From positions 146,977 to 210,976 of the forward strand of contig NZ_VUNS01000006.1 in assembly GCF_009695545.1 (NCBI RefSeq): DNA of 64,000 nucleotides. Reading direction: 5' to 3'. Under the pieces are notes generated by a model. That model worked only from the letters and a program-made list of their open reading frames with translations. It was not told the DNA's origin and did not search any database. The position numbers and the translations under genes are program-made. Below are positions 60,289 to 64,000 of this stretch, piece after piece; the first letter of the stretch is position 1, and every line of letters begins with the position of its first letter. This stretch comes from Victivallis lenta (GTDB taxonomy: Bacteria; Verrucomicrobiota; Lentisphaeria; Victivallales; Victivallaceae).

Positions 60289-62835
60289 TCAGCGCGGCCA
60301 GCACATGAAGCCGGGCACGCTGTTGTCCCACTCGTGTCCCGCCGCCTTGATGCGGGCGGTCAGCCCGAACCGGCCGGACACGCGGCAGGTCAGTTCGCAG
60401 CTGTAGCGGTAGTTGTTGTCGTCGAGCGTCTCCGCCAGCTCCATTTTCTCCGCGCCGCTGGTGATGATCTCATTGTGCGCGTTGACGGTGCCGAAGTAGG
60501 CTTCGACTTCAACTTCTTCCGGCTTGAGCCCGGCGAGATAGACGCGGGTTGAAACCTTGAACTTGTCGCCGACATGCAGATCGGCGAGGTCGCCTTCGAC
60601 GGCCGGCCGTTCGATATAGAGTTTGCCGCCGTCGAAATTCTCGACCAGCCGCTCTTTCTCGGCCACCAGCTCTTTGGCGAAGGCGGCGTCGTCCGCGGTC
60701 AGCTTCCGGTAGGAGGCGGCGGCGGGTTCGTAGAAGAAGCGGTTGTACTCTTCGACCATGCGCTCGCTCGAGAACTCCCCGAGTCCGGTCACGATCGAAG
60801 CTTTCATGCGCTTGATCCAGCGCTGCGGCAGGTCGCCGCCGGAACGCTCGTAGAAGCACGGGATGATGTCGTTCTCAAGGAGGTTGAAGAGCTGCTGCGA
60901 CTCGTAGTTGTCGCGGTCCTCGTCCTCGGTGTAGTAGTCGTTGCCCTCGATGGCCCAGCCGTTTTCCCCGTTGTACCCCTCGGCCCACCAGCCGTCGAGG
61001 ATGCTGCAGTTGATGACGCCGTTGATGGCGGCCTTCATGCCGGAGGTGCCGCTCGCCTCCTGCGGGCGGCGCGGCGTGTTGAGCCAGACGTCGACGCCCT
61101 GCGTAAGGCTGCGGGCCATGCCGATGTCGTAGTTTTCGAGGAAGACGAGCCGGTCCTGCACGCCGTGGTTCTCGGCGAACTGGACGAGTTCCTGGATCAG
61201 TTTCTTGCCTTCGTCGTCGGCCGGGTGCGCCTTTCCGGCGAAGATGAACTGGATCGGGCGGGTCTTGTCCTTCAGCAGCGCGATGAGCCGGTCCGGATTG
61301 CGCAGCAGCAGAGTGCCGCGCTTGTAGGTCGCGAAGCGGCGCGCGAAGCCGATGGTCAGGATGTCCGGCGAAAGCGTGTTTTTCGTCTTGTCGACCTTGA
61401 CTTTCGAGCGGTCGGACAGGTAGCGGACGTTGCTCTGCAGCAGGCGGCGGGCGCGCCTGACCAGCGACTGGCGGCAGAGTTCGTGCGCCATCCAGAGCTC
61501 TTCGTCCGGCAGCGTGTTGATGCCTTCGATCAGCTGGTCGACCGGGGGATTGTGCGCCCATTTCGGAGTCAGGTAGCGTTCGTAAAGCCCCCAGAGCCGG
61601 TTCGACACCCACGACGCGATATGGACTCCGTTCGTGATGTGCTTGATCGGAATCTCCGAGACGGAGCGCTGCGGCCAGAGGTTTTTCCACATATCGCGGG
61701 CGACTTCGCCGTGCAGCTTGCTGACGCCGTTGCTGTAGTCCGCCAGGCGCAGCCCGAAGACGGTCATCGACATCTCGCTGGCGTGGTTGCGGTCGTTGAT
61801 CGGGATGCCCCAGCGGATCACGCGGTTCACGTCGAGGTGCGCTTCCGCGGCGAACACGTTCAGGTACGGGCGCAGCATGCCGATGTCGAACACCTCGTTG
61901 CCGGCCGGGACCGGCGTATGCGTCGTAAAGACGTTCGAGCGCCAGACCGCCTCCAGCGCGACGTTCGGGTCGTAGCCGAGGTCGTTCACGAGGTGGGCGA
62001 TGCGGGCCAGCGAAAGGAAGCCGGCGTGGCCTTCGTTCATATGGCAGACCGACGGGTCATATCCCATCGCGATCAGCGCCTTGAAGCCGCCGATGCCGAG
62101 CAGGAGCTCCTGATGCAGGCGCATGCGCTTGTCGCCGCCGTAGAGTCGCCACGAAACCTCGCGCAGATCCGGCGGGTTCTCCGGAATTTCGGTATCGAGC
62201 AGCAGCAGCGGGACGTTGCCGACCCAGAGCACCCAGACCGCCGCGAAGAGTTCGCGGTCGATCAGGCGGATGCTGATGGTGACCTCTTTGCCGTTCTTGT
62301 CGAGGCCGCGCTCGAGCGGAAGGTTGTGGATCTCGGAGACCGGGTAGTGTTCGATCTGCCAGCCGTTGCGGTCGAGCACCTGCGTGAAGTAGCCCTGGCG
62401 GTAGAGCAGCCCGACCGCGACCAGCGGCAGCGAGAGATCGCTTGCCGCCTTCAGGTGGTCGCCGGCGAGGACGCCGAGGCCGCCGGAGAAGATCCGGATG
62501 CTTTCGTGAATGCCGAATTCAAGCGAAAAATAGGCGATGGAGCGGTCTTTTTCGTTTTCGCTTTTCGGTGAGACGCGTTCGAATTCGGCCTGCACCGTGC
62601 GCAGGTGGCGGCGGTAGGTCGGGTCGTGCGCGAGCTCTTCGAGCCGCGACTGCGGAACCGTGCGCAGGAATTCCTTTGCGTTGCCGGAGAGTTCGCGCCA
62701 GAGGTTCGGGTTGATGCGGACGAAAAGCTCGATGGCCAGCGGGTGCCAGCACCACCAGATATTGTTGGACAGCGTTTCGAGAAACTTGAGCTCCTCCGGA
62801 ATCCGCGGGCCGACATTGTAAAGTTGTACATCCAT
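60289..62835 (-). CDS. glgP: Alpha-glucan phosphorylase (GT35)
   Basis: Releases glucose 1-phosphate from glycogen using pyridoxal phosphate; 848 residues. It opens with the short-type N-terminus LSNNIWWCWHPLAIELFVRI that distinguishes the TIGR02094-type enzymes from the E. coli MalP/GlgP type. IAYFSLEFGIHESIRIFSGG, then LGVLAGDHLKAASDL, is the family block, and the PLP/phosphate site is EASGTSGMKAAINGVINCSI, then LDGWWAEGYNGENGWAI. Start at 62835. It lies between the CBM48 protein gene and glgA (95 bp gap to glgA). Confidence 0.94.
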   Translation of the reverse strand: MDVQLYNVGPRIPEELKFLETLSNNIWWCWHPLAIELFVRINPNLWRELSGNAKEFLRTVPQSRLEELAHDPTYRRHLRTVQAEFERVSPKSENEKDRSIAYFSLEFGIHESIRIFSGGLGVLAGDHLKAASDLSLPLVAVGLLYRQGYFTQVLDRNGWQIEHYPVSEIHNLPLERGLDKNGKEVTISIRLIDRELFAAVWVLWVGNVPLLLLDTEIPENPPDLREVSWRLYGGDKRMRLHQELLLGIGGFKALIAMGYDPSVCHMNEGHAGFLSLARIAHLVNDLGYDPNVALEAVWRSNVFTTHTPVPAGNEVFDIGMLRPYLNVFAAEAHLDVNRVIRWGIPINDRNHASEMSMTVFGLRLADYSNGVSKLHGEVARDMWKNLWPQRSVSEIPIKHITNGVHIASWVSNRLWGLYERYLTPKWAHNPPVDQLIEGINTLPDEELWMAHELCRQSLVRRARRLLQSNVRYLSDRSKVKVDKTKNTLSPDILTIGFARRFATYKRGTLLLRNPDRLIALLKDKTRPIQFIFAGKAHPADDEGKKLIQELVQFAENHGVQDRLVFLENYDIGMARSLTQGVDVWLNTPRRPQEASGTSGMKAAINGVINCSILDGWWAEGYNGENGWAIEGNDYYTEDEDRDNYESQQLFNLLENDIIPCFYERSGGDLPQRWIKRMKASIVTGLGEFSSERMVEEYNRFFYEPAAASYRKLTADDAAFAKELVAEKERLVENFDGGKLYIERPAVEGDLADLHVGDKFKVSTRVYLAGLKPEEVEVEAYFGTVNAHNEIITSGAEKMELAETLDDNNYRYSCELTCRVSGRFGLTARIKAAGHEWDNSVPGFMCWPR

Positions 62836-62858
62836 ATGCTGTGGTTTCCTATATGATA

Positions 62859-62992
62859 AAAGTTCCGGAACCGGCGCGTTCCGCGTGATTCGCGGTTCGG
62901 ACGGCGGAGAACTTTTACGGTTTCTGTTTCATGCTCTCCCGCCCGGCTGCTTCCGGAAAACGGGAGAGGACCGTTCGCGGCTCCGGAACTTT
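62859..62992 (-). repeat. Nested inverted repeats in the leader of the phosphorylase gene
   Basis: The 189-bp gap between the CBM48 gene and glgP has no gene. AAAGTTCCGGA (62859-62869) pairs with TCCGGAACTTT (62982-62992), 11 bp, enclosing CTCTCCCG (62934-62941) with CGGGAGAG (62961-62968). The long outer stem lies 23 bp before the glgP start and could fold over its ribosome-binding region or mark a processing site. Confidence 0.6.
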
Positions 62993-63024
62993 CTCCCGGA
63001 CCGGATTGCGCCGCGACGGCGGAA

Positions 63025-63327
63025 TCACTTCGATTCGAGTTCCAGAACGCTGTTCAGCGAACCGATGTCGTTCGGGACGAAGTTCGGGTTGCGTTCATCG
63101 ATTTTCCATTCGCCGTTGATGACGAATTTATACTCGTAGACGCCCGGTTCGAGCATCATCGTGCCGGTGTAGATGCCGTCGCCGTTCTTGTCGACGAGCT
63201 GCTTGTCCGGCAGCCAGTCGTTGAAGCTGCCGGCCACGGCCACGACCTTGCCCGGCTCGTCTTCCAGAAGAAAGGTGACCCGGCGCCGGATCGGCCGGTT
63301 GGTTTTCGTCATGTTCTTGCCTGCCAT
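63025..63327 (-). CDS. CBM48/AMPK-beta-like glycogen-binding protein
   Basis: A 100-residue protein that is almost entirely one glycogen-binding (CBM48/E-set) domain: VTFLLEDEPGKVVAVAGSFN, DWLPDKQLVDKNGDGIYTGT, LEPGVYEYKFVINGEWKIDE. The two tryptophans and the GVYEYKFV strand are the sugar-binding landmarks. It has no catalytic module, so it may target or regulate the glycogen enzymes encoded downstream. The ATG at 63327 has GAGGAGG upstream. First gene of the operon. Confidence 0.9.
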   Translation of the reverse strand: MAGKNMTKTNRPIRRRVTFLLEDEPGKVVAVAGSFNDWLPDKQLVDKNGDGIYTGTMMLEPGVYEYKFVINGEWKIDERNPNFVPNDIGSLNSVLELESK

Positions 63328-63370
63328 AATACGCCTCCTCATGGGTTGGTGGTAAACGCCGCTCTCTGCC

Positions 63371-63390
63371 GCCGCCGCAACCGCGGCGGC
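63371..63390 (-). promoter_or_regulatory. GC hairpin in the glycogen operon leader
   Basis: GCCGCCGC (63371-63378) and GCGGCGGC (63383-63390) form a perfect 8-bp GC stem with loop AACC, 44 bp before the first start codon. It has no U-tract, so it is more likely a 5' stabiliser or a binding site than a terminator. Confidence 0.5.
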
Positions 63391-63505
63391 ATGTTGTTCG
63401 GATACCGCAATTCGTTATCGCCGAAGTCGTAATGAAAAACGGCAAAACGGAAACGATTCGAAAATGAATGAAAATCTTTTCCGGTATCCCTGCTACTCCT
63501 TCCTT

Positions 63506-63533
63506 AATATATCACCGCTTTTGATGTTGTCAA
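63506..63533 (-). promoter_or_regulatory. Glycogen operon promoter
   Basis: Minus-strand TTGACA (63533-63528), 16-bp spacer, TATATT (63511-63506), giving an about 170-nt leader before the CBM48 gene. Both hexamers are near consensus. Confidence 0.8.
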
Positions 63534-63896
63534 ATATATTTTTCTTGTTAAAATGTTAACTTTCAATGAAAAAGAGTGTGATTGCCCTGTATGTGAAATT
63601 ATGTTTTAATTTTACATCGATCCGGAAGTCTGGAGACCGGTTATTTTTATCGTTTATAAGATGTTGCGGATTGTCCGGCTGGATTTGAAAAACAGCTTGA
63701 ACCCGGTTGGCCGGCTTCTGAACGGAAAAAATGAGTTTGCTTTGGACTGTATTGACTTTTTACGCCTTTTTGCCGGATTGGAAAACGGAGACCTAGCTGT
63801 TTGCCGTTCGGACGGGTATAATATGGACGGGCGCGGCGGAATCATTTGCGGAAGCCGCGCATGCTTTCAACCCCAGGGGAAGGAGTCACCATAGAG
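63534..63896 (+). other. Intergenic region between glycogen operon and last gene
   Basis: No convincing gene. An imperfect inverted repeat, ATGTGAAATT (63591-63600) with AATTTTACAT (63608-63617), one mismatch, lies in an AT-rich part. A perfect TATAAT (63817-63822) stands 75 bp before the last gene, but the -35 position (TAGCTG, 63794-63799) is poor, so activation by a regulator would be needed. Confidence 0.45.
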
Positions 63897-64000
63897 ATGC
63901 GTTGGGAAAAACTTGATCTGGAAGTGTCGCTGAAGCCTTTTCAGGATCGCAGCGCGGGCGGTTACGAGCGTGTGGCGGAACAGATATTCCGGCAGTGGAA
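63897..64000 (+). CDS. Unidentified gene, 5' end only
   Basis: The first about 34 residues (MRWEKLDLEVSLKPF, then YERVAEQIFRQW) continue beyond the window. AAGGAG (63880-63885) lies 11 bp before the ATG at 63897; an in-frame ATG at 63861 overlaps that site. The LEVSLKPF opening recalls an uncharacterised family from gut anaerobes, but I cannot name it. Confidence 0.6.
   Translation, partial: MRWEKLDLEVSLKPFQDRSAGGYERVAEQIFRQW

Noticed and set aside
63661..63894. 77-codon open frame before the last gene
   Set aside because: No good ribosome-binding site, covers a TATAAT and the ribosome-binding site of the next gene, and codon use is unlike the neighbours.

Overview
This is a GC-rich (roughly 60% or more by eye), densely coding bacterial window with about 46 protein genes, one tmRNA, two tRNAs and two gene remnants. 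It looks like a member of the Lentisphaerota/Victivallales or a close PVC-group relative. That is inference from family content: a GntR-type regulator followed by a prepilin-like H-X9-DG protein and a glycoside hydrolase, heparinase and sialidase-like genes, a two-domain GntR/LacI regulator, and a eukaryote-type glycogen branching enzyme. No rRNA or marker phylogeny is available to prove it.

Layout. 1-2856: zinc ABC importer (znuA, znuC, znuB). 2888-10565: a close-packed run with a TPR lipoprotein, DNA primase, a small lipoprotein, a hexapeptide acyltransferase, a heparinase-like lyase and a UbiB-like kinase. 10696-25137: a complete ribosomal-peptide (RiPP) cluster read from one good promoter. 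It holds three Cys-rich NHLP precursors, a SPASM radical-SAM maturase, a double GNAT protein, a fourth hydrophobic NHLP precursor, a PoyD-like radical-SAM epimerase, a cobalamin-type radical-SAM C-methyltransferase, the three-part NHLM export system (HlyD-like, peptidase-ABC, second ABC) and a periplasmic binding protein.

25228-26861: a nuclease remnant, a zinc-ribbon protein, tmRNA and a fluoride channel on the minus strand. 27091-32111: a GT-C membrane protein, an alpha/beta-hydrolase lipoprotein, aroB and dprA. 32195-32858: two identical tRNA-Val(GAC) genes and a frameshifted GIY-YIG gene that looks like a small mobile unit. 33165-37180: regulator, pseudopilin and glycosidase. 37353-42725: a DUF2089 regulator and two tandem paralogous membrane proteins of unknown function behind a 20-bp perfect palindrome. 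42914-56731: phosphofructokinase, YgiQ, phosphoesterase, transporters, an oxidoreductase, a 56-residue ferredoxin, miaA and a FadR-type regulator with its operator. 56664-63327 (minus): a glycogen operon (CBM48 protein, phosphorylase, synthase, branching enzyme). The window ends inside an unidentified gene.

The most interesting object is the RiPP cluster. It appears to combine two maturation modules: Cys-spaced cores with a SPASM enzyme, and a Val/Ile-rich core with an epimerase and a methyltransferase. Both would share one exporter. Recurrent promoters have a TTGATT or TTGACA-like -35 and a TATAAT/TATATT -10 spaced by 16-17 bp.
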